Source of the DNA: Rickettsiales bacterium
Lineage (GTDB): Bacteria; Pseudomonadota; Alphaproteobacteria; Rickettsiales; UBA1997
DNA length: 7,234 bases
Direction of reading: 5' to 3'
Assembly (NCBI GenBank): GCA_947441875.1
Contig: CANEUR010000048.1
Span: 1-7,234, forward strand
This document shows, piece after piece, positions 1 to 7,013 of the stretch (its first letter is position 1; each line of letters opens with the position of its first letter). The notes beneath the pieces are model-generated. The model searched no databases and was not told the origin of the DNA. It saw nothing but the letters and a program-made list of their open reading frames with translations. Both the position numbers and the translations under genes were made by a program.

Positions 1-563
1 CAATTATTGCTAGTTTTTAGGATCGGATCATCCCACCCAATAATTAGTTGGTATTATTGTTTTATTATCTGGTTCAAGATCATCGCTAATTTTATCAACA
101 TCAATAATAACAGGAATTTGTGCACTTAACCCAGCCAAAATGCAAGATCCAGTTGGAAGAATTGGCAACGATTCAAAAGAAATTTTATCTAAATAAGAAA
201 CAGTTTTGCCAATTGCCAAAATATCTTTTTCGTTTACAAGCCGATGCAAAAAATAATTATGCAATTGAGAAATGATAGTGTCTGAAATGTCGGATGGTCT
301 TTGACTGGCAATTGTGAGAAAAACTCCAAATTTTCTACCTTCTTTGATTATTTCTTCAAAAGTTTCTAGGCGATAATCTTTCCAAGTTTCACTCTCTCTT
401 TTGGAATTGTCAGATAATATGTTGTGAGCTTCGTCAATTATGATGTTGAGGTATTTTTTTTTGTTGTTCTCTTTTTTCTTTTCTGCATAATATTGATTAG
501 CAACAAGAAGTGGAAAAACCTTTTTTATATCTTGTTTTACATCATGAAGAGAAATTATGGTTA

Positions 564-611
564 GATTTGCTTGATTATCTTTAGTTGGATTTGCTTTATT
601 ATCTTTAGCTT
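564..611 (-). repeat. 24-bp imperfect in-frame tandem repeat inside herA
   Basis: Two 24-bp copies (564-587 and 588-611) share GATTTGCTT-ATTATCTTTAG with a few mismatches. They encode the doubled peptide KDNKANPT / KDNQANLT. The repeat lies in the lysine-rich insert between Walker A and Walker B, about 40 codons upstream of Walker B. A smaller 9-bp doublet (ATTGATGTT twice, 763-780) encodes the nearby NINNIN. Confidence 0.8.
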
Positions 612-1608
612 GTTTTTCTATTGTTATAATTTTATCTAAATCTTCAATTTTCTTTAATCTTTTTAGAAGTGGGGAGATATGTTCAGAATTTAAATCTTTT
701 CTTGCTAACTCGTCATAATATTTAAAAACAATTCCTAGTCTAATTTTTCCAAGATCATCTATATTGATGTTATTGATGTTATCTAATTTGATTTTTTCCT
801 GAAAAGATGATTCAAAACAGTTTTTACTTTGATAACATCTAAATTTTTTAGATGTTTTGTCTTGGCTGCATGAATCACACTTATTTTCTTTATAAACAAA
901 ATAATCTCCGGTGCTATCTAAATTATTTTTTATAGCTGTTGCTATATCATTTAAAGCATATGCTTTAAAGCACTGATTACATTCATTAACAAACTTGATT
1001 ATTTCTGGTCTTTCTATTTGTTTCTCTATCAGAAGAAATATGATTCTTTTAATTATTTCCTTTATATTAGAATTCTCAAATTCAAATATTGTTTTGTACT
1101 CATTTTTATTAACTTCCCACCTCCAAGCAAAAGCTCTTTCTAAAAATGGCTTTTGCGTTGCTTTAGTTGCTTCAAGTAAAATAGACCAAAATTCAACATC
1201 TTTAATTTGCTCTTCTTTTATTGGAAATTTCTTTATCGATCCACTTTCTCCTGTAGATAGCTCATAAACTTCTTTGTTTTCGTCTTTCGTAATTGCTTTT
1301 GAATATTCGCCATTAAAATCAATCAAAAGAAATTTGGCATTTTCTTTAAATGCCTTATTATCATCATATTTTTGAAATAAGTGACAATATAAACTGGCGA
1401 GAGTGTAAGATTTTCCGCTTCCTGTATTGCCAAAAATGCCAATATGGCTGGCAAATAAGCTGTTAACTCCAATTTTTATTTTTAAACCTTTTTCATTTGA
1501 TAAAACACCGATTTTTAGCTTGGTATCAGGAACTTCTTTATCATCTTTATCAACATTTCCTTTAAATTGTTTAATAAAATTATGAACCGTATTGAATTCA
1601 CTTCTTCC

Positions 1609-1612
1609 AAAA
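1609..1612 (-). other. Frameshift site in herA (short T run)
   Basis: On the minus strand the coding frame runs GCA TTT CTT TTG and then continues out of register for 31 residues to a TAA at 1515. Inserting one T gives CTT TTT GGA and joins the HAS-barrel half to the ATPase half, with similar composition on both sides and no other stop. This is consistent with a single-base deletion in a homopolymer. It does not resemble a classical X XXY YYZ slippery heptamer in the zero frame. A consensus or sequencing error at the T run would look identical. Confidence 0.8.
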
Positions 1613-1953
1613 GAAATGCTTCATTATCAAGCAACGGTAACACTTTTATACCTTGCTTAAAATTGCCACTTTCAAAATAACCAACCAAACTAAGCTTTAA
1701 AATTCTTTTAATTCTTTCTTTTTCTTGCTTGTAATCTTTTTGAGAAATTAGTTTATTTTCAGTTATAAATTCTTCATCAACTTTACCAATAAGCTCTTGA
1801 AAGCCTTTGCAAATTTTAACATAGCTACCAACCGAAACGCCTTTGATGATTTTACCATTAAAAATTAAATGCGGCGAATTTTTTGCTTTATGAACATTGA
1901 TTTCCACCAACCTTCCACGAACCGCCTCAACTTTTCCGATATATAAAGCTGGA

Positions 1954-3231
1954 TTATTTTCCATCTTCACCACCTGTTTTAGTGTTGGAATTTTCTTTAA
2001 TTTCAGCTTTACAAGAATCTTCTTTTACGTTTTTTGGTTTTTTTAGTTTTTCAGCTGTTTTCTTAAAAAAGTTTTCGTTAATTGTCTTAAGGTCGAATTT
2101 TTCTTTTTCATTCTCTCTGCTTGCAAAAACAACATTTTGACCGTTTATTAAATTCCCTATTGTTTTTTCGTCACCCTCACTATAAGCAAAAATAACCACC
2201 AACAATGTTGGGTTTGATTTTACTGCTCTATTGACTATTTCACGAATATGCTCATCGGCAAAAGAAAATCCAAAAACAAATAAAACGGCATTTTCTTTAT
2301 CAATATTGTTAGAAAACATTCTTAATAATTCATAATAATGAACTTTAAGAGTTGTATCTTTAAACTTGTCTTTATTGGGGTTAATCATGACAAGCTTATT
2401 ATAAACTTTAATGAAATCATCTACAAGTTTATCATAAACTTTAATGAAATCATCTACATTGTTGTTTTTAATTTTTTCTGCTACTTGTTTATAAATCTCT
2501 GAAAACTTTGAAAAGTCATAATTATCGTCTTTTTTACCTAAAAATTCTCCATTTTCCTTAAAGTATTCAACCACTTTTGCTAAATTGCATTTTTTTAATT
2601 CTTGAACCGCAGCTAACTTGTTATCATAATAAATTGTGTCCTTTTCACATTTCCAATTTAAGCTTCCATGTAGCTTAAACAAATTAAACAAAGGCAGGGT
2701 TGATTGATAATCATAATAGCTTGAAACCTTGTTAATTATATTATGAAAATTTTCTGTTCCAAACTTCGGGTTCATTCTACCAGAAAAACCATCATTAAAG
2801 CTTAACGAACACTCTTCTAGAGCTAAATCAAGAAAAATATCAATATTAGTGGTAAATAAATTTACTTGTTTTGGGTAATTATTTGGCCTTTTTGATAAAA
2901 TTGTTTGCAGTGATTCTAAAAATATTTTGTAATTATTGCTAACGTTATATCTGTCACAAGTTTCATCTTTACAAGAATTTGCTATTAATTCTAAATTTTT
3001 TTCAATGCATTTTGTGAAATAATGATGTTTAATCGAAGCTTCTATTATGTTTAAAGTTTCTTTATCCTCTTTATCATTGCCAAAACCATCTTTTTTATCA
3101 AAAGCTTCCATTGTTTTTTCTATATCTTGCAAGGTATCCAAAAATGGCCTTGAAGCACCAGAGCCAATTAAAAAATTAAGGTTAGCACTTTCAAGAAGTT
3201 TTTCTATTTCTTCGATTCCACATTTTGTCAT
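1954..3231 (-). CDS. SIR2-family NAD+ hydrolase-like protein of a SIR2-HerA defence pair
   Basis: This 425-aa protein has a SIR2 Rossmann fold and is the likely effector of the cassette. In characterised SIR2-HerA systems this subunit degrades NAD+ once phage infection is sensed, which stops phage growth. The sequence shows the N-terminal nucleotide-binding motif NFLIGSGASRP (19-29), TTNID (127-131, with the Asn and Asp of the usual TTNYD), the catalytic-type His in KLHGSLNW (H188), and GFSFADEHI (321-329), which matches the GYSFGDEHI block of defence SIR2 proteins. All core residues appear intact. Residues 259-280 contain an 11-residue tandem duplication (VDDFIKVYDKL / VDDFIKVYNKL), and the C-terminal tail from about 395 is Lys/Glu-rich and probably disordered. 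No signal peptide or membrane segment is visible, so it should be cytoplasmic. It starts at ATG 3231 without a clear Shine-Dalgarno, and herA follows directly with overlapping frames. Family assignment is firm. Activity in this strain is inferred and depends on whether HerA is made. Confidence 0.9.
   Translation of the reverse strand: MTKCGIEEIEKLLESANLNFLIGSGASRPFLDTLQDIEKTMEAFDKKDGFGNDKEDKETLNIIEASIKHHYFTKCIEKNLELIANSCKDETCDRYNVSNNYKIFLESLQTILSKRPNNYPKQVNLFTTNIDIFLDLALEECSLSFNDGFSGRMNPKFGTENFHNIINKVSSYYDYQSTLPLFNLFKLHGSLNWKCEKDTIYYDNKLAAVQELKKCNLAKVVEYFKENGEFLGKKDDNYDFSKFSEIYKQVAEKIKNNNVDDFIKVYDKLVDDFIKVYNKLVMINPNKDKFKDTTLKVHYYELLRMFSNNIDKENAVLFVFGFSFADEHIREIVNRAVKSNPTLLVVIFAYSEGDEKTIGNLINGQNVVFASRENEKEKFDLKTINENFFKKTAEKLKKPKNVKEDSCKAEIKENSNTKTGGEDGK
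2390..2455 (-). repeat. 33-bp in-frame tandem duplication inside the SIR2 gene
   Basis: Two adjacent 33-bp copies (2390-2422 and 2423-2455) differ at two positions within the shared ACAAG-YTTAT-Y block. The copies encode the doubled segment DDFIKVYDKLV / DDFIKVYNKLV. Length is a multiple of three, so the frame is kept. The near-identity points to a recent slippage duplication in a helical, lysine-rich insert rather than in the SIR2 core. Confidence 0.9.
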
Positions 3232-3254
3232 GTATTTATCTAGGTTTATTTGGC

Positions 3255-3277
3255 ATTAATTAAGCTAGAAAATTAAT
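3255..3277. repeat. AT-only inverted repeat in the SIR2 leader
   Basis: ATTAATT (3255-3261) and AATTAAT (3271-3277) form a perfect 7-bp stem with a 9-nt loop. It lies between the candidate promoter and the SIR2 start codon, where it could act as an operator or leader hairpin. It has no G:C pairs and no following T-run, so it is not a convincing terminator. It may be a chance feature of AT-rich DNA. Confidence 0.3.
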
Positions 3278-3296
3278 TCTAATATTTAGTGCAGGT

Positions 3297-3324
3297 ATTT
3301 TATTAATATAAATGAAAGTTGCAA
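3297..3324 (-). promoter_or_regulatory. Candidate sigma70-type promoter of the SIR2-HerA cassette
   Basis: On the minus strand TTGCAA (3324-3319, 4 of 6 to TTGACA) is followed after 16 nt by TAAAAT (3302-3297, 5 of 6 to TATAAT). This would start transcription near 3290, leaving a leader of roughly 60 nt before the SIR2 ATG at 3231. In DNA this AT-rich, promoter-like matches occur by chance, so this is a suggestion. It is the best candidate I see in the 135-bp gap. Confidence 0.4.
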
Positions 3325-3366
3325 CCATTAAAGCACAGATATTGCTTATAATAACTCTTTATAAAA

Positions 3367-4128
3367 TTATCTGCCCGATAAATAAATAACAGAAAAACTG
3401 GCTAAATATGTTGAGTTTGGCTGTTGTGGGTAGAATTTTTCAATAGCTTGTAAAAAATTTTTAGTGATAAAATTTTTTGGCCTAGCAAATAAAATATTGC
3501 TACAACCCATAATTTTTAAATCTTGCAGTAGTTGTTTTAGTTGCGAATATTGAATTTTCATCACATCAAGCATTGCCAGAGGAGATACAAAACCAACTTT
3601 AGCAAGCAAATGAGTGGCAGTTTTAAGCCCAATAAGCGGGGGCATTCTGGCAGAAACTCGTTGATATAAAAAATTTTCTGCTTGCTGTGTGGCTAAAAAT
3701 AATTCGGGCAAATGTTCTTCGCCAAAAAAACTAGCCAAAAATAAGCCATCTTTTTTTAATAATTGTTTTACTTGCTGTAAAAAACTAGGTGGATTATTAA
3801 TAAAATGCAAACTTAATAAACTAATAACTAAATCAAAACCGTCGGTAAAATAGTGAGAAAACTTGACTTCTGATAAATTTTCTTCATCAAATAATAAATC
3901 ATCAAATTGACTAAAGATGTTGTTGCTTGTGTATCCCAAATCAAGCAAGCCTTGCCTTATGTTGCCTAGTTTATCGCCAATAATTAAAATTTTGCTAAAT
4001 TTTTGCCGATAAATTTGCAAATTATCAAGCATTTGTCTAGCAACTTCTTGATACAAAAAAGCATTTTGTTTTAATAAAGATAATTGTCGAAAATGATTGT
4101 AAAATAATAATTTTCTATCAAACAGCAT
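3367..4128 (-). CDS. NDUFAF5/BioC-like SAM-dependent methyltransferase-fold protein
   Basis: This 253-aa cytoplasmic protein has a class I methyltransferase fold. It resembles the alphaproteobacterial relatives of mitochondrial NDUFAF5, a complex I assembly factor, which are often annotated as BioC-like. The family marks, numbered from the chosen start, are N-terminal LFDRKLL, the block FDLVISLLSLHFIN (98-111) followed by LKKDGLFLASFFGEEHLPEL, ARMPPLIGL leading to LLAKVGF (about 160-180), and GCSNILFARPK. Motif I reads IIGDKLGN (49-56) instead of the glycine-rich DxGxGxG, so SAM binding may be weakened or altered. I chose ATG 4128 because the homology begins at LFDR directly after it. An upstream TTG at 4164 would extend the overlap with the preceding gene to 47 nt. 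The chosen start overlaps the rluB-like stop by 11 nt, and the gene appears to end the operon. A role in respiratory complex I assembly is an analogy with the mitochondrial protein, not shown here. Confidence 0.78.
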   Translation of the reverse strand: MLFDRKLLFYNHFRQLSLLKQNAFLYQEVARQMLDNLQIYRQKFSKILIIGDKLGNIRQGLLDLGYTSNNIFSQFDDLLFDEENLSEVKFSHYFTDGFDLVISLLSLHFINNPPSFLQQVKQLLKKDGLFLASFFGEEHLPELFLATQQAENFLYQRVSARMPPLIGLKTATHLLAKVGFVSPLAMLDVMKIQYSQLKQLLQDLKIMGCSNILFARPKNFITKNFLQAIEKFYPQQPNSTYLASFSVIYLSGR

Positions 4129-4837
4129 CGATAATTTTTGGTATATTCTTTTTTGCCACTTCAATAATATCGAGAGGCTTCATTTCGCCTAAATTAAAAT
4201 TGCCATAACCAATTCTGATGAGCCTGCTTACTTGCAAACCAAGATGCAACATAATTTTGCGAATTTCGCGGTTTTTACCTTCGGTTAAATGGACGGTGAG
4301 CCATGCATTAGAAACACTTTGGCTATCAATAACTGCCTTAATTGGCTTATATCGAACATTTTCGACGGTGATGCCTTTTGCTAATCTTTGCAGTTTTTTT
4401 TCATCAACATTGCCAAAAACTCTCACTTTATAGGTGCGTATTAGTTTGTTTTTTGGCAATTCAAAAAACCTTGCCAAACTGCCGTTAGTGGTAAATAAAA
4501 TAAGACCTTCAGTGTTAAAATCGAGACGCCCAACACTTACCAACCTAGGTAAATTTTTGGGCAATAACGAAAAAATAGTAGTGCGATTTTCTGGATCTTG
4601 GTGGGTGCAAATACAACCAACAGGCTTGTAAAACAAAAACAAACGAGTAGCTTGAGGCTTGTTATTTAGCAACTTGCCATCAATTTTGATAGATTCATCT
4701 GAAATAAAAGTAGCAGGACTAGAAATAACCACACCATTTACTTGCACCCTGCCTTCTAAAATGAGAGATTCGGCTTCTCTGCGAGAGCATTTGCCAGATT
4801 GGGCAATAACTTTGGCGATTCTTATTGGTTTTAACAT
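4118..4837 (-). CDS. rluB: 23S rRNA pseudouridine synthase, RluB type
   Basis: This 239-aa enzyme belongs to the RsuA/RluB/RluE/RluF family, which isomerises uridines in ribosomal RNA; RluB modifies 23S rRNA near the peptidyl-transferase centre (U2605 in E. coli). An N-terminal S4 RNA-binding domain covers about residues 3-50 (IAKVIAQSGKCSRREAESLI). The catalytic domain has FYKPVGCICTHQDPENR (69-85), the active-site motif GRLDFNTEG (103-111, nucleophile D106) and LTEGKNREIRKIM (184-196). The phrase with CTHQDPENRTTIFSLLP fits RluB better than RsuA or RluF, but assignment within the family rests on sequence reading only. Its ATG at 4837 overlaps the upstream peptidase stop by 7 nt, and its end overlaps the methyltransferase-like start. 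There is no clear Shine-Dalgarno, so translational coupling is likely. Confidence 0.9.
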   Translation of the reverse strand: MLKPIRIAKVIAQSGKCSRREAESLILEGRVQVNGVVISSPATFISDESIKIDGKLLNNKPQATRLFLFYKPVGCICTHQDPENRTTIFSLLPKNLPRLVSVGRLDFNTEGLILFTTNGSLARFFELPKNKLIRTYKVRVFGNVDEKKLQRLAKGITVENVRYKPIKAVIDSQSVSNAWLTVHLTEGKNREIRKIMLHLGLQVSRLIRIGYGNFNLGEMKPLDIIEVAKKNIPKIIDAV

Positions 4838-5580
4838 TGTTTATTTTGATGGTAGTTTTTACAAGACAAAACAAAAGATTGAAAAATTTTGTTGTCGTGC
4901 TTATTGGTTAGAAACTCAGGATGCCACTGCACACCTAAATAAAAATCGCGGTGAGAATCTTCTATTGCCTCAATAATGCCATCAGAAGCAGTGGCGGAAA
5001 CCATAAGATTAGTGCTTTGCACTGCTTGATGATGCGAAGAATTTACTGCAAAACTAGTTTCTTGCACAATTTTGGCCAGTTTTGAGTGGGGCTTAATATT
5101 TATTTGATGATAGGGCTGATAATTAGCAAAATCTGGCAAGTTACTTTGTTCATGATTGATAAAACTAGGGTTATCTGGAATATGCTGAATAATTTTGCCA
5201 TCATGCAAAATACTTAACAACTGCATACCGTTGCAAATACCAAAAATAGGTAATTTTTCATTTTTTACTGCCTCACTTACCAAGCGAAATTCAAAATTTT
5301 CTCGAGTAAGATTTAGTTTAGTTTTTGGATGAATTTCGGGTTCTTGGTAGCGATTTGGGTGAATATCCATATTGCCCCCAACAATTAATAAACCATCAAT
5401 TAAACTCAAATACCGCTCTATTGCTTGATAATTATAAGTAAAAATAAGTGCCGTCGCCTGATTTTGATTAATAGCATCAACATAATTTTGCCTTAAAGCA
5501 TAGTAATTATAAGCAGAGTAGCCCTTTTCTTTTGAGCCTAAGCAAAAATCAGGCAAAATACCTACGATAGGTTGTATCAT
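4831..5580 (-). CDS. Peptidase C26, gamma-glutamyl-gamma-aminobutyrate hydrolase-like class I glutamine amidotransferase
   Basis: This 249-aa cytoplasmic hydrolase has the class I glutamine amidotransferase fold. Family members such as PuuD cleave gamma-glutamyl amide bonds, and the true substrate here cannot be read from sequence. Visible motifs are LLIVGGNMDIHPNRYQE (64-80), matching GGxDxxPxxYGE, the nucleophile elbow IFGICNGMQLL (C116), VNSSHHQAV (179-187), and the His-Glu pair in GVQWHPEF (H220, E222). The triad is complete and the length is normal for the family. The elbow has Asn where many members have Arg (GICRGMQ). It starts at ATG 5580, 7 nt after the phosphomannomutase stop, and overlaps rluB by 7 nt. 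No puu polyamine-pathway genes are present nearby, so a PuuD name is not justified. Confidence 0.88.
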   Translation of the reverse strand: MIQPIVGILPDFCLGSKEKGYSAYNYYALRQNYVDAINQNQATALIFTYNYQAIERYLSLIDGLLIVGGNMDIHPNRYQEPEIHPKTKLNLTRENFEFRLVSEAVKNEKLPIFGICNGMQLLSILHDGKIIQHIPDNPSFINHEQSNLPDFANYQPYHQINIKPHSKLAKIVQETSFAVNSSHHQAVQSTNLMVSATASDGIIEAIEDSHRDFYLGVQWHPEFLTNKHDNKIFQSFVLSCKNYHQNKQC

Positions 5581-5587
5581 GAATAAT

Positions 5588-6994
5588 TTAATTAAGTTCG
5601 GTTGGAATATTAAAGCAAAAATGACTTGGCAAGCTTTGTAAATATTGTTTTAACTCATTTTTTAAAAACTGCAACGATGCTGGCGAATCACCCTCGCATC
5701 TCGCTACTACAAGGGCTTGAGTATTAGATGCTCGAAGCAACCACCAACCATGTTTATTGCTAACTCTAATACCATCTATGTTGTTAAAATTTTGCTGATT
5801 AACATTGAGTTTATTTTGTAAAAACTGCACAATAGCAAATTTATCTTCTTCGTTGGTTTCAATTTTAATTTCGGAGGTAGCATAACTAATAGGAAGTTGT
5901 TTTAATTTTTCTGCCAAAGAAATATTGCTGTTGCTTATAATATTAAGTAAGCGAATGCTGGCATATAAAGCATCATCAAAACCATAATATTTATCGGCAA
6001 AAAAGATATGCCCAGACATTTCTCCTGCAAGCATTGCTTTGGTTTCTTGCATTTTTTGTTTGATAAAAGTGTTGCCAGTTTTGCACATCAAAGCATTGCC
6101 ACCTGCATTTTTGATGGCAGAAAAAAGTTTATCACTCGCTTTCACATCGGCAATAATTGTGGCAGAAGGGTTGTTAGCTAAAACATCTTGAGCATAAAAA
6201 ACCATTAACTGATCGCCATAAATAATGTGTCCTTCATTATCAACTGCACCAATTCTATCACCATCGCCATCAAAAGCAATACCCACATCACAATTATTTT
6301 TTAGCACACAATCAACAAGATCAGCTAAATTTTCTGGCACCGCAGGATCGGGATGATGATTAGGAAAATTAGCATCAATTTTTGTATAAAGCAAAATTGT
6401 TTCACAAGAAAATTGCTCTTGCAGTTGCTTACTTAACTGCTCTAAAACCTCACCTGTAGCACCGTTACCAGCATCAAAAGCAATTTTTAGTGGTTTAGTA
6501 ATATTTAAATCGAGCAATAGTCTGCTGATGTAGGCTTGCATAATATTGATTTTATGCACCGAGCCACTACCAACAATAAAATTATTATTTTTAACAATTT
6601 CGGCAAGCTGTAAAATTTGTTCACCAAAAAATGGCTTGTTTTTTAGCATCATTTTAAAACCATTATGATCTTTAGGGTTATGCGAACCAGTAATCATGAT
6701 GCCAGCATCGGCTTGCTGATGATAAACCCCAAAATAAAGCAAAGGAGTAGGCCCTAAACCAACATCAAAAACATTGATACCGCAACTTACAAGACCATTG
6801 ATAAGCTCTTGTTTTAAAGCAGGGGAACTTGCTCTGCCATCGCAGGCAACCACGATGTTTTTATAGTTATTTTGATGCAAAATTGTGGCAAAACTTTTGC
6901 CAATAAAAAAAGCATCTAGGTTATGTAGAGTTTCTTGATAAATACCTCGAATATCGTAGGCTCTTAAAATGCTAGAATGAAATTGATGCAACAT
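5588..6994 (-). CDS. Phosphomannomutase/phosphoglucomutase (alpha-D-phosphohexomutase)
   Basis: This 468-aa enzyme is close to AlgC/ManB-type PMM/PGM. It interconverts hexose 6-phosphate and 1-phosphate to supply sugar nucleotides for LPS, capsule or other surface glycans. Four domains can be traced by their loops: the phosphoserine loop TGSHNP (102-107, S104), the Mg2+ loop FDGDGDR (241-247), the sugar-binding loop GEMSGH (324-329) and the C-terminal phosphate-binding loop RASNTQ (421-426). N-terminal RAYDIRG (11-17) is also typical. One departure is KTGNTFIK (305-312), where AlgC-like enzymes usually have KTGHSLIK, so a conserved active-site His is Asn. The length is usual for the family. 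It is the first gene of the apparent operon. ATG 6994 lies 19 nt after the transposase remnant and has no obvious Shine-Dalgarno. Family is secure; preference for mannose or glucose phosphate cannot be told. Confidence 0.92.
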   Translation of the reverse strand: MLHQFHSSILRAYDIRGIYQETLHNLDAFFIGKSFATILHQNNYKNIVVACDGRASSPALKQELINGLVSCGINVFDVGLGPTPLLYFGVYHQQADAGIMITGSHNPKDHNGFKMMLKNKPFFGEQILQLAEIVKNNNFIVGSGSVHKINIMQAYISRLLLDLNITKPLKIAFDAGNGATGEVLEQLSKQLQEQFSCETILLYTKIDANFPNHHPDPAVPENLADLVDCVLKNNCDVGIAFDGDGDRIGAVDNEGHIIYGDQLMVFYAQDVLANNPSATIIADVKASDKLFSAIKNAGGNALMCKTGNTFIKQKMQETKAMLAGEMSGHIFFADKYYGFDDALYASIRLLNIISNSNISLAEKLKQLPISYATSEIKIETNEEDKFAIVQFLQNKLNVNQQNFNNIDGIRVSNKHGWWLLRASNTQALVVARCEGDSPASLQFLKNELKQYLQSLPSHFCFNIPTELN

Positions 6995-7013
6995 ATTTTG
7001 GTGATTGTAGTTA

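Larger units (their letters stand above)
28..1964 (-). pseudogene. herA: HerA-type ATPase of a SIR2-HerA defence pair, broken by a frameshift
   Basis: In SIR2-HerA antiphage systems HerA is a hexameric DNA-translocase-like ATPase that assembles with SIR2 and controls its NADase. Two overlapping frames here make one protein. The N-terminal frame (1964 down to a TAA at 1515) carries a HAS-barrel, with ALYIGKVEAVRG followed by beta-rich sequence. The ATPase frame is open from 1620 to 28. Adding one T in the T4 run at 1609-1612 joins them as DNEAFLFGRSEFNTVHNF, giving 645 aa. In restored numbering I see Walker A GNTGSGKS (179-186), DFNGEYS (216-222), Walker B IIIDEAH (D511, E512) and a SQRPSDIS sensor/arginine-finger region (from 554). 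The 179-511 stretch holds a cysteine-rich segment and a Lys-rich repeat. I chose ATG 1964 over GTG 1973 because AGGTGG lies 5 nt before it. The start overlaps the SIR2 stop by 11 nt, which suggests translational coupling. The ATPase frame has no ATG, GTG or TTG between 1620 and 1326, so Walker A cannot be made from an ordinary separate start. I am confident of the family. Whether the break is real or a sequencing error is open. Confidence 0.88.

Noticed and set aside
995..1267. Plus-strand open frames, for example here and at 3047-3259, 4218-4433, 4434-4631 and 4659-4976
   Set aside because: Each lies antisense to a well-supported minus-strand gene, and their translations show no recognisable motif. 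They are shadows of real coding sequence.
28..1326. A separate short HerA-like protein starting at TTG 1326
   Set aside because: The frame stays open upstream to 1620 and includes Walker A at about 1408-1431. A start at 1326 would remove the ATP-binding loop, so it is a truncation artefact of requiring a start codon.
1599..1620. Programmed -1 ribosomal frameshifting joining the two halves of herA
   Set aside because: The zero-frame codons TTT CTT TTG do not form an X XXY YYZ heptamer and re-pairing after slippage would be poor. A deletion in the T run is simpler.
3346..3364. TTATAA-N7-TTATAA hairpin as the terminator of the housekeeping operon
   Set aside because: It is a 6-bp stem of only A:T pairs with no T-run on the minus-strand 3' side, so it is too weak to call a terminator. 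Read-through into the SIR2 gene is possible.
4129..4164. TTG start at 4164 for the NDUFAF5-like gene
   Set aside because: It adds 12 residues without family similarity and overlaps rluB by 47 nt. ATG 4128 lies directly before the conserved LFDR.
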